Below the pieces are notes generated by a model. It made no database searches. It was given only the letters and a program-made list of their open reading frames with translations, and was not told the DNA's origin. From positions 124,001 to 188,000 of the IMG/VR virus record IMGVR_UViG_3300036760_000522: DNA of 64,000 nt; one strand, written 5' to 3'. How positions within the stretch are numbered: position 1 is the stretch's first letter; each line of letters starts with the position of its first letter. The DNA comes from a virus. A program made the translations under genes and the position numbers. Positions 6,010 to 13,399 of this stretch are shown here, piece after piece.

Positions 6010-7464
6010 TCAATTTCCTCGAATCGGTCCAAAACCTCTGGGCAACCGTGACGCCGACATCTGCGACGACGTCTTTTTGGCGTTGAGGTAGCGGGCCACC
6101 ACTCGTTGTGTAGCACTCAACGGTGATCGGCGTAAAGCGCTGCCCTCATCTGTCTGCCACGCGGGATCCAAATCGTTTTTGGTGATGTTCTCGTCTTGAA
6201 ACAGTTTACGGTAAAGCGCAGTAGCGATACCGGATCGTCGGAACTCAGGTTCCACCTGAACCATTTTGATTTGGTAGCGACCTTGGTAGAGTGACCAGCT
6301 GAGCCAACCAACACGCTCATCGCGGCCAGGAACCCAAACGGAAATCCACCCATCGTGCTGACCCCGAGCGATGGAATCGTTACCGGTTTCGAAATACAGC
6401 GACTTCTCGAAGCCCTGTCGATCATAGGCCCACGTGATGAGATTCTTCCCACCGGCCTTGACGAGGTAACGTAGAATCACCTCGTCACTTTTGCTAGACT
6501 CAGTCGACACGATAGCAATCTTGTTGCCGCGCCAAACAGCGACCTTCTCGCTGCCCAATCCAGACTTGTACAACGAATGCCCGTCTGTCGAAAGCATCCG
6601 GCCATCTGCGGTCTCTTTCTTGATGAACGCGGCAACAACACGCTTGTCCGAAGTGGTCAAACCCGCGAACCGCATTACGAGTTCTGCCAACTTCATCTTG
6701 GAATAGACAGACCCGTCTTTGAGGAACGTCTCCTCGAGCCCCGGAACCAGGTACATGGACTTCAGAGTCGACGCTTCGTGACCGACAGCTTTAGCCGTCT
6801 CATCGAGTGCGTGTTCGAACTCCTTCTTGAGCTGTGCGTCTCGCTTCTTCTTGTCTTCCGACAGTTCACCACTTTTTGAACGGATTGCGCGGAGCTCATC
6901 TTGCATGAGTTTGTTTGCATGAAATCCGCGTAAATCTTTCGCTGTGATCTCGAACTTCTTGAGGTACGCGTTGACGTGACTTGCGGTGATCTTGCCAGAG
7001 CCGTGGCAGAAAATCGAATCCTCGTCGCAGCCCTCGTAAGCGTCTCGGAGAGCGGCCAAAATAGCCTTGTCGCTCACGATCTTCTTCTGTTTGACGCCAG
7101 ACTTCCCGACGTACTTGATAGTCGCCTTGCTGCGACCAAAGCTGATGTGACTCTTCTGCCACCCGGTGACGCCCACATGCCCGTCGTCGGCGCTTGTTGC
7201 ATTCCCAACACGTTCGTAAGTGTGATCTATCAAAGCCACGGCTAGCGAAGTCAGAGCCGTATCAGGATCGCTAGACTTCAGATCCTTCCGTACCTGGCTT
7301 CGTAAGCCTTTGATTTTACCGCGCAATTTCTCGAGTCGTGCTGCCTTTTCGTTGTTTCGACGCGCGATCTGTCGCTCCGAGTACTGATAGACGACCGTTC
7401 CGGTATCCAGCTTCTTTTTGGACTTGTACCGGGCCGCGACGCGAGCAGAAGGGGTCACTATCAA
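6010..7464 (-). CDS. Topoisomerase IB fused to a GNAT-like acetyltransferase domain
   Basis: 484 residues. Residues 20-250 form a type IB topoisomerase: Arg85 (ERVGN), Lys121 (GKSGV), Arg179 and His182 (DLRGFH), and the nucleophile Tyr238 (LKSMYLVPG) are all in order. Residues about 255-345 are a second module (STDGHSLY, then KVAVWRGNKIAIVS). Residues 355-445 resemble a GNAT domain with motif A VEPEFRRSGIATALY. SARVAARY (6-13) and TQRVVARY (452-459) recur at both ends. The start is TTG; a GTG two codons on is possible. It should relax supercoils by nicking; the acetyl target is unknown. Confidence 0.88.
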   Translation of the reverse strand: MIVTPSARVAARYKSKKKLDTGTVVYQYSERQIARRNNEKAARLEKLRGKIKGLRSQVRKDLKSSDPDTALTSLAVALIDHTYERVGNATSADDGHVGVTGWQKSHISFGRSKATIKYVGKSGVKQKKIVSDKAILAALRDAYEGCDEDSIFCHGSGKITASHVNAYLKKFEITAKDLRGFHANKLMQDELRAIRSKSGELSEDKKKRDAQLKKEFEHALDETAKAVGHEASTLKSMYLVPGLEETFLKDGSVYSKMKLAELVMRFAGLTTSDKRVVAAFIKKETADGRMLSTDGHSLYKSGLGSEKVAVWRGNKIAIVSTESSKSDEVILRYLVKAGGKNLITWAYDRQGFEKSLYFETGNDSIARGQHDGWISVWVPGRDERVGWLSWSLYQGRYQIKMVQVEPEFRRSGIATALYRKLFQDENITKNDLDPAWQTDEGSALRRSPLSATQRVVARYLNAKKTSSQMSASRLPRGFGPIRGN

Positions 7465-7554
7465 AGCGAAACAATAGGAAGAAACGTTGCTGACGATTTC
7501 ACTCGATTTTGAGGCCCCGTGATTCGTAGTAAGAAGTACAGGAGTTCACGAAAC
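7465..7554. promoter_or_regulatory. Divergent intergenic region
   Basis: About 90 AT-richer bases separate the divergent topoisomerase and 7555 genes. Promoters for both directions must lie here or very near. I cannot assign -10/-35 boxes with confidence. Confidence 0.3.
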
Positions 7555-7848
7555 ATGACTACAGGTACTAATGGCCGAGTTCGTTTACAGCCGGAGCCAA
7601 ACGAAGACTTTGAACTAATCGCGGTCACCGTCGATGGTAGATCCTGGCTAAGTCGCGACAAGCTGCTCTGTGGGAACCCGAAGCGCCAACGCCGTGTTTG
7701 GTGTGTCCGTTTGGGTGTGACTGACGACGGACTTGCTCTTGGCGGCTGCTGTATATTTCACACTGAGCCTGAGGCACGCGAGAACTTTGCCCGTATAGCC
7801 CCGACCTTTTCCCAGGTCTTTGATCCCATTACTGGCGAAAGGCGTTGA
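7555..7848 (+). CDS. Hypothetical small protein
   Basis: Start at ATG 7555 is supported by GGAG ten bases upstream; an in-frame GTG at 7519 is an alternative. The 97-residue product has a Trp-Cys-Val core (RRVWCVRLGVTDDGLALGG) and looks like a small beta-rich domain. It is followed seven bases later by the 7856 gene and then Ku, so the three probably form one operon. Function unknown. Confidence 0.55.
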   Translation: MTTGTNGRVRLQPEPNEDFELIAVTVDGRSWLSRDKLLCGNPKRQRRVWCVRLGVTDDGLALGGCCIFHTEPEARENFARIAPTFSQVFDPITGERR

Positions 7849-7855
7849 GTTGCCA

Positions 7856-8260
7856 ATGAACACTTCACGCTTTCCGAACTTCCGGGAGTTCATGCTCCTC
7901 GCTAGCGAAATCGACATCAGCCGGCCTCCAGGGTTCTTGTCACAAACCTACTCTGCACGCCGATACGTCGAGTTGTATGACCTCGCCGAACGGGCTTGGA
8001 ACAGTTGCGGCGACCAAGGACCGAGGATTGATTCCATGGTCGTTGCCGTGACCAACGAGTTCATTTTCAACGAAGAAGCGGGCAAGCTCGTCGCCATGAC
8101 AGACACCCGCTTTACCTGTGGTGCACTGCTGCGCTTCAAAGGACCTGTGATAGGCTTTCCCCTCTTTGCGGTCCACCTCACAGGTACGGGCATGGACGCC
8201 TACGTCGAGTCAAAATATTGGTGGACCTACGTCCTACCACTTCAACCCAAATACCTCTGA
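7856..8260 (+). CDS. Hypothetical protein upstream of Ku
   Basis: 134 residues from ATG 7856 (an upstream in-frame ATG at 7820 overlaps the previous gene). It contains FREFMLLASEIDISRPP and a C-terminal strand-rich part (FTCGALLRFKGPVIGFPLFAV). No family recognised. The short gaps on both sides suggest co-expression with Ku. Confidence 0.5.
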   Translation: MNTSRFPNFREFMLLASEIDISRPPGFLSQTYSARRYVELYDLAERAWNSCGDQGPRIDSMVVAVTNEFIFNEEAGKLVAMTDTRFTCGALLRFKGPVIGFPLFAVHLTGTGMDAYVESKYWWTYVLPLQPKYL

Positions 8261-8286
8261 AAATCTCAAACACGAAAGAACCCACC

Positions 8287-9174
8287 ATGCGCGCCTTTGC
8301 CTCATCGTCGATCACATTCGGTCTCGTTTCGATCCCCGTCAAACTTTACGTCTCGGCCTCGGACGATCGCCCACACCTCAACATGCTCACCAAAGACGGG
8401 CACCGCGTCAAACAACAGATGCTCGATGCGGAAACCAGCCTACCTGTCGAACACAGTGAGTTGGATCGCGGCTACGAAGTCAGCAAGGGACAGTTCGTCC
8501 GAATCACCAAAGAGGAGCTTGCGTCGCTCGAGACCAAGGCCAACCAGGTTGTCGAGATCTTGGAATTCGTACCCATCGGCCATGTGGACTTCGTACAGTC
8601 TGAGAAGACCTACTACCTCAGTCCTGACAAGGGGGGAGACAAGGGCTACACGTTGCTCGCGGAAACCTTGGCCGTACAACAGGTGCAAGCAATCGCCAGA
8701 TGGACCAACCGCGGCAAGCAACACCTGGTCACCGTCCGAACCTACCGTGGAGGACTCGCACTCCAGGTGCTCTTCTACTCAAGTGAGGTACGCGACTTCG
8801 AGGAGGTTAAGGCCGCCAAAGTCGAAATCTCACAAGCTGAACGTGACTTGGCCAACCAACTCGTAGCGCACCTAACAAAGCCATCCTCTGACATCAGCCA
8901 GTACACAGATGAGTGCACGGCAACGCTGATGCGACTTGTCGACGCCAAAGTCGCCGGTCGTGAGATCGAAATCCCCCAAGCCTCCGGACAACCCGCCGTA
9001 CTCGACCTTTTTGATGCTCTCAAACGCAGCCTCGAAATCTCGGCGCAAAATACACCGAAACTCGCAAACGGGACACCGTCTGAAAAAATCAACGGCTCCT
9101 CACCGTCTCATGACAAGAACACCAACAAACCTAAATCAACCAAAAAATCAAAATCACACGCGCGTACGACTTGA
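8287..9174 (+). CDS. ku: Ku homologue (DNA end-binding protein)
   Basis: 295 residues. The N-terminus SSSITFGLVSIPVKLYVSAS is the hallmark of bacterial Ku, followed by the conserved core (LDRGYEVSKGQFVRITKEEL, VDFVQSEKTYYLSPDK, VTVRTYRGGLALQVLFYS). Known bacterial Ku forms a homodimeric ring on double-strand ends and recruits LigD. Here the C-terminus is a 40-residue Lys/Ser/Thr-rich tail, like extended tails that bind DNA. No LigD or other ligase is visible in the window. It may protect or circularise phage DNA ends. The start is fixed by the conserved N-terminus. Confidence 0.93.
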   Translation: MRAFASSSITFGLVSIPVKLYVSASDDRPHLNMLTKDGHRVKQQMLDAETSLPVEHSELDRGYEVSKGQFVRITKEELASLETKANQVVEILEFVPIGHVDFVQSEKTYYLSPDKGGDKGYTLLAETLAVQQVQAIARWTNRGKQHLVTVRTYRGGLALQVLFYSSEVRDFEEVKAAKVEISQAERDLANQLVAHLTKPSSDISQYTDECTATLMRLVDAKVAGREIEIPQASGQPAVLDLFDALKRSLEISAQNTPKLANGTPSEKINGSSPSHDKNTNKPKSTKKSKSHARTT

Positions 9175-9197
9175 CACCCGTCGATAACATGTCTACT

Positions 9198-9268
9198 TTT
9201 CGGACCGCGTTCAATCTTCAAAAGGAAGCTCACCTCCTCAAAGTGTGAGACTCGAACGCGGTCCGAAA
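9198..9268. repeat. 15-bp perfect inverted repeat after ku
   Basis: Arms 9198-9212 and 9254-9268 are perfectly complementary, with a 41-nt loop that itself contains a small CTTC/GAAG hairpin and an AAGGA-type sequence. There is no T run directly after it, so a cis-regulatory or mRNA-stability structure is as likely as a terminator. Confidence 0.6.
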
Positions 9269-9270
9269 CT

Positions 9271-9286
9271 CCCTGGAGTTCCAGGG
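9271..9286. promoter_or_regulatory. Palindromic operator-like site before the HARE-HTH gene
   Basis: CCCTGGA-GT-TCCAGGG, a 7+2+7 palindrome ending 14 bases before the ATG at 9301 and touching the ribosome-binding purines GGGAAGAG. It could be an operator or an RNA hairpin controlling translation. Confidence 0.45.
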
Positions 9287-9300
9287 AAGAGAAATTAAAG

Positions 9301-9897
9301 ATGCCGAAAGGTCATGAAAAACTCGCAGTCGCAGTCGTAGACGAATTGGTGAGACGCCTCACCAATTCCAGTTCCTCCGCGTCCGCGAGCCAAGAAACAC
9401 CACAAGAAGCAAAGCCTGTTCAACGTCGCGGACGAAAAAAAGCAGTAGTAACTGCTTCGCCCCCTGTTGCCTCAGAAAACGGAGAAGCCGCCAAACGCGG
9501 TCCCGGAAGACCGAAGACAAAGTCCCTCGCTGCGGCGTCTTCAGTTGCAGCGAAACCAGACGGTCGCAAGCGCGGTCGAAAGTTGTCCGATATCGAGGGA
9601 TCCGCTGCGTCAAAAACTCCAGGTCGAAAGCGTGCAGTTGATCCTGAAACGAACGGGCATTCAAAGAAATCGGGAGCGTTGTACAACCTGATGGTGCAAG
9701 CCATGTTGGCAGAAGGCAACAAGCCCATGAAAGCCACGGACGTTCTCGAGGCTCTTGCTAGCCAGGGACACAAAGTCACGGCTAGCAACCCGCGTAACTA
9801 CGTGAGCTTCCTACTGTCGAAGCGAGAAGACCTTTTCACCAAGGTCTCACACGGAGTCTATCAAGCAAAAAAAGGGACGAGGTCGGCGGAGGCGTAA
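9301..9897 (+). CDS. HARE-HTH-type DNA-binding protein with AT-hook-like linker
   Basis: 198 residues. The N-terminal helix is followed by a basic, Ser/Ala-rich linker with AT-hook-like patches (RRGRKK 42-47, RGPGRPK 66-72, GRKRGRK 88-94, PGRKR 107-111). Residues 125-188 match the HARE-HTH/H1-like winged helix pattern, ending F-T-K-V-S-H-G-V-Y. It should bind DNA without strong sequence preference. It lies directly downstream of Ku. Near its 3' end the codons run GCA AAA AAA GGG, a slippery site, so a longer -1 frameshift form is likely. Confidence 0.75.
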   Translation: MPKGHEKLAVAVVDELVRRLTNSSSSASASQETPQEAKPVQRRGRKKAVVTASPPVASENGEAAKRGPGRPKTKSLAAASSVAAKPDGRKRGRKLSDIEGSAASKTPGRKRAVDPETNGHSKKSGALYNLMVQAMLAEGNKPMKATDVLEALASQGHKVTASNPRNYVSFLLSKREDLFTKVSHGVYQAKKGTRSAEA

Positions 9898-9912
9898 CCC
9901 CACCCACCGATC
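9867..9912 (+). promoter_or_regulatory. Candidate -1 ribosomal frameshift signal
   Basis: Seven A residues (9867-9873) form A AAA AAA in the zero frame. Seven bases later a stem begins: 9881-9889 pairs with 9904-9912 (eight pairs including one G-U, one mismatch, 14-nt loop). Slippery heptamer, spacer and stem have the standard arrangement for programmed -1 frameshifting. Confidence 0.6.
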
Positions 9913-10013
9913 TAGAACCCAAACCGACGCCCCTCACAATCGACGAAGCGATGTCTATGTGGGGCGTCGGTGGCGGGGAAGAACCTGCGAAAGATGACCC
10001 TTTCGCCGTATGA
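9873..10013 (+). CDS. -1 frame extension of the HARE-HTH protein
   Basis: In the -1 frame after the A7 run, 46 codons stay open (RDEVGGGVTPP, then LTIDEAMSMWGVGGGEEP, ending DDPFAV). The frame has no plausible start of its own apart from internal ATGs that would give about 20 residues. Its TGA overlaps the ATG of the 10,010 gene (ATGA), as expected if ribosomes really terminate there. A shifted product would be 237 residues with an acidic tail replacing GTRSAEA. A single-base sequencing error is the main alternative. Confidence 0.6.
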   Translation, partial: RDEVGGGVTPPTDLEPKPTPLTIDEAMSMWGVGGGEEPAKDDPFAV

Positions 10014-10522
10014 AAAGCCAAAGGCGACTCACACTCGCGGCTGAGTATGGGGAGAACATCCGGCGTACAACACGCGTAGATTGCCGCAGAAGTTGCTCCG
10101 CGTGTTGTAGTCACCCAGTCATCATCACTCTTGACGAAGCTGACGAGATCTACGAGTTTCTGCGTAGCAGAAGGCTCTGGACAGCTGCATTGAAGATCAG
10201 TCTTGAACAGACCTCGAAGCTCACTGCCGGTTTGAGCTTCGAGGTCTGGTTGTTAGCAGAGATTCAGTGTCCCCTGCTGGACGGCAGCGATCTTTGTAGC
10301 GTCTATCCAAAACGCCCCTTTCAATGCGCCGTCACATTCTCACGTGATCGTCGAGACTGTGAGCCGACGGTTCTCGGTCCTGGCTTGATCCCAAAGCTCG
10401 AAATCCTCGAGAAGCTTGAGAAGCTCGAAACTGATGCCGGGAATTACCGGAACATTTCGACGAGGCTACCGCTTGCAGCAGCTCTTTTGATCGCAGACAG
10501 TCGCCATTCTCATGAATCGTGA
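10010..10522 (+). CDS. YkgJ-like CxxCxxCC metal-binding protein
   Basis: 170 residues. The pattern C-R-x-S-C-S-A-C-C near residue 25 and CPLLDGSDLCSVYPKRPFQC near 88-107 match the zinc/iron-chelating domain family once called UPF0153. These proteins probably coordinate a metal through the cysteine cluster; their reaction is not established. The ATG overlaps the stop of the -1 frame extension, and its own stop overlaps the next gene, so it is translationally coupled on both sides. Confidence 0.75.
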   Translation: MKSQRRLTLAAEYGENIRRTTRVDCRRSCSACCSHPVIITLDEADEIYEFLRSRRLWTAALKISLEQTSKLTAGLSFEVWLLAEIQCPLLDGSDLCSVYPKRPFQCAVTFSRDRRDCEPTVLGPGLIPKLEILEKLEKLETDAGNYRNISTRLPLAAALLIADSRHSHES

Positions 10523-10817
10523 CTTCAATCAGTGTTGTATCTGTCTGCGGGCTTGTCGAGGACCTGAAGCCCACGTCATCAATCTCACGCGCGACGAACA
10601 AGCGTACCTCAAAAAGTCCACGGGCATAACGACGCCCGCCAGTTTCATTTATTGTCAACCTTGTTGGCGTGTCCTGTCTGATCCTGTAACCGGGATACAG
10701 TTTTTCACAAACCACTTCCAAAAGCTTGTGAAAGCGATGGGTGTTGCCAAGCCAGAGGTGCATGCCAACGCGTACCGGGACAGACTTTACAAATTGATGC
10801 GGAGGAACAGCAACTGA
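10512..10817 (+). CDS. Small putative zinc-binding protein
   Basis: 101 residues from ATG 10,512, overlapping the previous gene by 11 bases. Cysteines CCICLRAC (8-15) and YCQPCW (about 47-52) can make a four-Cys zinc site. The C-terminus is basic (RDRLYKLMRRNSN). No named family. Its stop overlaps the start of the DHH gene. Confidence 0.6.
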   Translation: MNRDFNQCCICLRACRGPEAHVINLTRDEQAYLKKSTGITTPASFIYCQPCWRVLSDPVTGIQFFTNHFQKLVKAMGVAKPEVHANAYRDRLYKLMRRNSN

Positions 10818-11947
10818 TGATCGACAAGAATCGACTACGAGACATCAAGCGCATCATCACACACGCGCACTGCTCGGATGGGGTAGCGTCTGCCATGATC
10901 CTCCTCGACGCATTGCCTGAAGCGACAGTGGAGTTCGTCCAGTACGGCACAAAAGAGCACAAAGAGCTCGAGGCCACACCAAACACAATCTTTTGCGACT
11001 TTTCCCCTCCTAGAGAACGTGTCGACGAGTTCTTGGCAGCTGAGACTATCGTGCTCGACCACCACAAAGGTGCCCCCGTAGAACGATTCGTGGAAGCAGG
11101 CCTGGGGGACTTCGTCCCAGAAACCCCAGGAGTCTCTGGTGCCAGTCTCGCCTACGCGGACGTTTGGGTGCCCCTCAGAAACCCAAACGATACGCCGAAT
11201 TTCTTTACACGCCTAGCAGTGCTCGCTGCAACCTACGACACTTGGCAAACAGACAGCCAGGACTGGGACGAAGCCTGTGATGTGGCTGAGTGCCTAAGAT
11301 TCTGGCCGTGGTCGTATATCGAAGACAAAGTCAAAAAATCGTCTTTCTTCGGTTCTTCCCCGCCACCACAGACGCTGACATGGGAGGATCTGTTCGAGGT
11401 CGGTCCCCACCTCAGCAAACTGTCAGATGTGGACTCCGTGACACTGTCCAAAAACGCTTTTCGTGTCACCAGCAAGCGGGAGCGGAAGGTCGCCATCGTT
11501 CCAACGACAGGTGCCAAGCTAAACAAGGTGGCACACCATGATCAAGGCAATGCAGATCTCGTCATAGGCTTCAGTTACAACATCGAACCGGACTCCGTAA
11601 AGCAAATCTGTTCATGCCGGACCAAAACAGATTTCGATTGTCACGCGTTCGCGCTTGCCATGGGCGGTGGAGGACACACCAAAGCCGCAGGGTTTTCAAT
11701 ACCTGTGGATGTAACCCACAAAGACCCGATAACTGTCATCCGACGCATGTTGGGACTCTACGAAGAAGTTGAAGACCTGTGGAAGGCCAAGATCAAAGAG
11801 CCACACTTCACAGAGAATTATCCAAGACCCCAACAAGCTTTCGCGCATCTGCTACTAGTACAGATACCGGGGCTCCGGAATGCACCCGAAGTGCTCAAAC
11901 TGTTTTTCCCAGAGGGAACTCCCGATCCAAGTCACCAGAACAAATGA
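10817..11947 (+). CDS. DHH-family phosphoesterase
   Basis: 376 residues. Motifs in order: THAHCSDGVASAMI (DHH motif I variant), FCDFSPP (motif II), VLDHHKGAP (motif III, the DHH signature) and a C-terminal DHHA1 motif MGGGGHTKAAGFS. The family hydrolyses phosphodiesters in short RNAs, pAp or cyclic dinucleotides, using Mn2+. HCSDG in place of the usual H-x-D-x-D-G resembles a phage subgroup with H-A-N-C-P-D-G. In phage it might degrade nanoRNA or nucleotide alarm signals, which is inference. It ends a coupled operon starting near 9301. Confidence 0.85.
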   Translation: MIDKNRLRDIKRIITHAHCSDGVASAMILLDALPEATVEFVQYGTKEHKELEATPNTIFCDFSPPRERVDEFLAAETIVLDHHKGAPVERFVEAGLGDFVPETPGVSGASLAYADVWVPLRNPNDTPNFFTRLAVLAATYDTWQTDSQDWDEACDVAECLRFWPWSYIEDKVKKSSFFGSSPPPQTLTWEDLFEVGPHLSKLSDVDSVTLSKNAFRVTSKRERKVAIVPTTGAKLNKVAHHDQGNADLVIGFSYNIEPDSVKQICSCRTKTDFDCHAFALAMGGGGHTKAAGFSIPVDVTHKDPITVIRRMLGLYEEVEDLWKAKIKEPHFTENYPRPQQAFAHLLLVQIPGLRNAPEVLKLFFPEGTPDPSHQNK

Positions 11948-12089
11948 TAGAGAGACGGCGGAGCACCCGATCTGTCTTTCCCTGTTGCAACGCTTCCTGC
12001 AACATCCTCTGTCGAGGGTCATTGATCTTGCGAGCCCGCTCGAGTGCTTGACGAGCGAGACGGTTCCAGTCGACAACGCTTCGTGTCAT
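11895..12089 (-). CDS. Hypothetical small helical protein
   Basis: 64 residues if started at ATG 12,089 (a TTG at 12,113 is an alternative). The sequence is helical and charged (LARQALERARKINDPRQRMLQEALQQGK). Its 3' end overlaps the convergent DHH gene by about 53 bases. Modest confidence that it is translated. Confidence 0.4.
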   Translation of the reverse strand: MTRSVVDWNRLARQALERARKINDPRQRMLQEALQQGKTDRVLRRLSIICSGDLDREFPLGKTV

Positions 12090-12210
12090 TCTCTCAACAT
12101 CTGACAGGTTCAAACTTGACTAAAGGCGCAAAGCTACCATTGAGTGGCGAGACTAACTCAGTCATTTCCTATTGGCAACTTCGAAGATCCGTCCTTTTTA
12201 AGACAAAGAT

Positions 12211-12621
12211 TCATTGAGCAAACGGCGGCTGTCCGCGAAAAGCTGTATAGAACGGAATGCTCGCAGCCATTTGGTTTATCTGTGACATCTCCTCGTCCCC
12301 TTGATACGTCGTTGGGAGACGCGGGGTCGTTGCGGCAAGTGTTCGCAAGTGAGCGTCGCTTGTCACCCGCAAAAGGTCTTCTCTCGCGTGCTCATCCCTC
12401 TGCAAAATGAAAACGATCATATCGTCATCCAGATTGTCGAGAGTACAGATCCCTCCGGTGCCGTCGGGGGCTATCCCTTCGACCCAAACGTTGTTGTTGC
12501 GGTCTAGGTCGCACTTCGTCGGCTGAGGACCTGGATCTTCTTCAGGAAGGCAACAATCAGTTGGGATCGAGTCTTCGAGCGTGGGTAACGTGTTGCAGTC
12601 TTCGAGCGTGGGTAGTGACAT
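12211..12621 (-). CDS. Hypothetical acidic protein with LPTLED repeat
   Basis: 136 residues with ATG at 12,621 and AGAGGA upstream. The N-terminus carries a tandem LPTLED-CNT-LPTLEDS duplication encoded by a 17-bp direct repeat (12,571-12,587 and 12,598-12,614). A Cys/acid region follows (DCCLPEEDPGPQPTKCDLDR), and the C-terminus is mixed. It diverges from the amidase gene. Function unknown. Confidence 0.5.
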   Translation of the reverse strand: MSLPTLEDCNTLPTLEDSIPTDCCLPEEDPGPQPTKCDLDRNNNVWVEGIAPDGTGGICTLDNLDDDMIVFILQRDEHAREDLLRVTSDAHLRTLAATTPRLPTTYQGDEEMSQINQMAASIPFYTAFRGQPPFAQ

Positions 12622-12651
12622 GGGTGGATCCTCTCATAACACACGCTCAAT

Positions 12652-13398
12652 GTGACAGCAAGTCTCCGCGTTGCAGCAGTTCAGTTTGCGCCGGCCTTCG
12701 AGCGACCGAACCGGAATCTCACGACAGCTGTCCAGTTGGTTACTCAAGCCATCCGTGAAGGAGCAAAGCTCATCACGTTGCCTGAGCTGTGCACAACAGG
12801 CTACAGCTTCATGGACTACGAACATGCAGCCAGATTTGCGGAGGACTTGTCCGGACCTGAGACGTCAAGCTCCATGGCGATTTTCAAAGAGATCTGCCAT
12901 CGCTACGATGTCGCCATCGCCTACGGCACCCCAGAACGTGATCCAGGAACACACAAGCTCTACAACAGTCAAGTCTTGATCACGCCGAATCTCTGGTGTG
13001 TTTTCCGCAAAATTAACCTGTGGGCCAATGACTACCTTTGGGCGACGGAGGGATCGGAACCGCCTGCCATTCTTGAGTTTGGTGGTCGGAGAGTCGGAAC
13101 TCTGATCTGTCGGGACATCCGAGATAAGTCCGACGACGTGGCCAGCTTCTACGAAAAGGGTGACGCGGACGTCGTTTGTTTCAGTTCCAACTTTGGCAAA
13201 GGAGGATTTCCAGCGGTCAGTTGGATCCGGTTTGCCAAGAACAACAAGGTGTGGCTTCTCGTTTCGAATCGCTACGGACTCGAACAGAACAACGACTTTG
13301 GACACGGCGGGATCTGCATCGTCAACCCCGAAGGACAAGTCTCCTGTCGAGGACTCAAGTGGAACCAACCATGTGTCGTGACAGCCGACATCCCGTGA
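12652..13398 (+). CDS. Carbon-nitrogen hydrolase (nitrilase superfamily)
   Basis: 248 residues from GTG 12,652. The catalytic Glu-Lys-Cys triad is complete: Glu45 (LPELCTTGY), Lys120 (FRKINLW) and Cys153 (LICRDIRD). Length and layout fit a single-domain amidase such as N-carbamoylputrescine amidase or omega-amidase relatives; substrate cannot be read from sequence. Such enzymes hydrolyse amide or carbamoyl bonds of small molecules in the cytoplasm. In a phage it would be an auxiliary metabolic gene, perhaps for polyamine or NAD supply, which is inference. The gene is alone and convergent with the 13,400 gene. Confidence 0.85.
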   Translation: MTASLRVAAVQFAPAFERPNRNLTTAVQLVTQAIREGAKLITLPELCTTGYSFMDYEHAARFAEDLSGPETSSSMAIFKEICHRYDVAIAYGTPERDPGTHKLYNSQVLITPNLWCVFRKINLWANDYLWATEGSEPPAILEFGGRRVGTLICRDIRDKSDDVASFYEKGDADVVCFSSNFGKGGFPAVSWIRFAKNNKVWLLVSNRYGLEQNNDFGHGGICIVNPEGQVSCRGLKWNQPCVVTADIP

Positions 13399-13399
13399 C

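Noticed and set aside
6010-7464. Tyrosine recombinase/integrase
   Set aside because: The Arg/Lys/Arg/His/Tyr set lies in the order, spacing and sequence context of topoisomerase IB (RVGN, GKSGV, DLRGFH). No att sites are seen.
8287-9174. LigD-type ligase partner for Ku
   Set aside because: No nucleotidyltransferase motif K-x-D-G was found in any frame I read near Ku.
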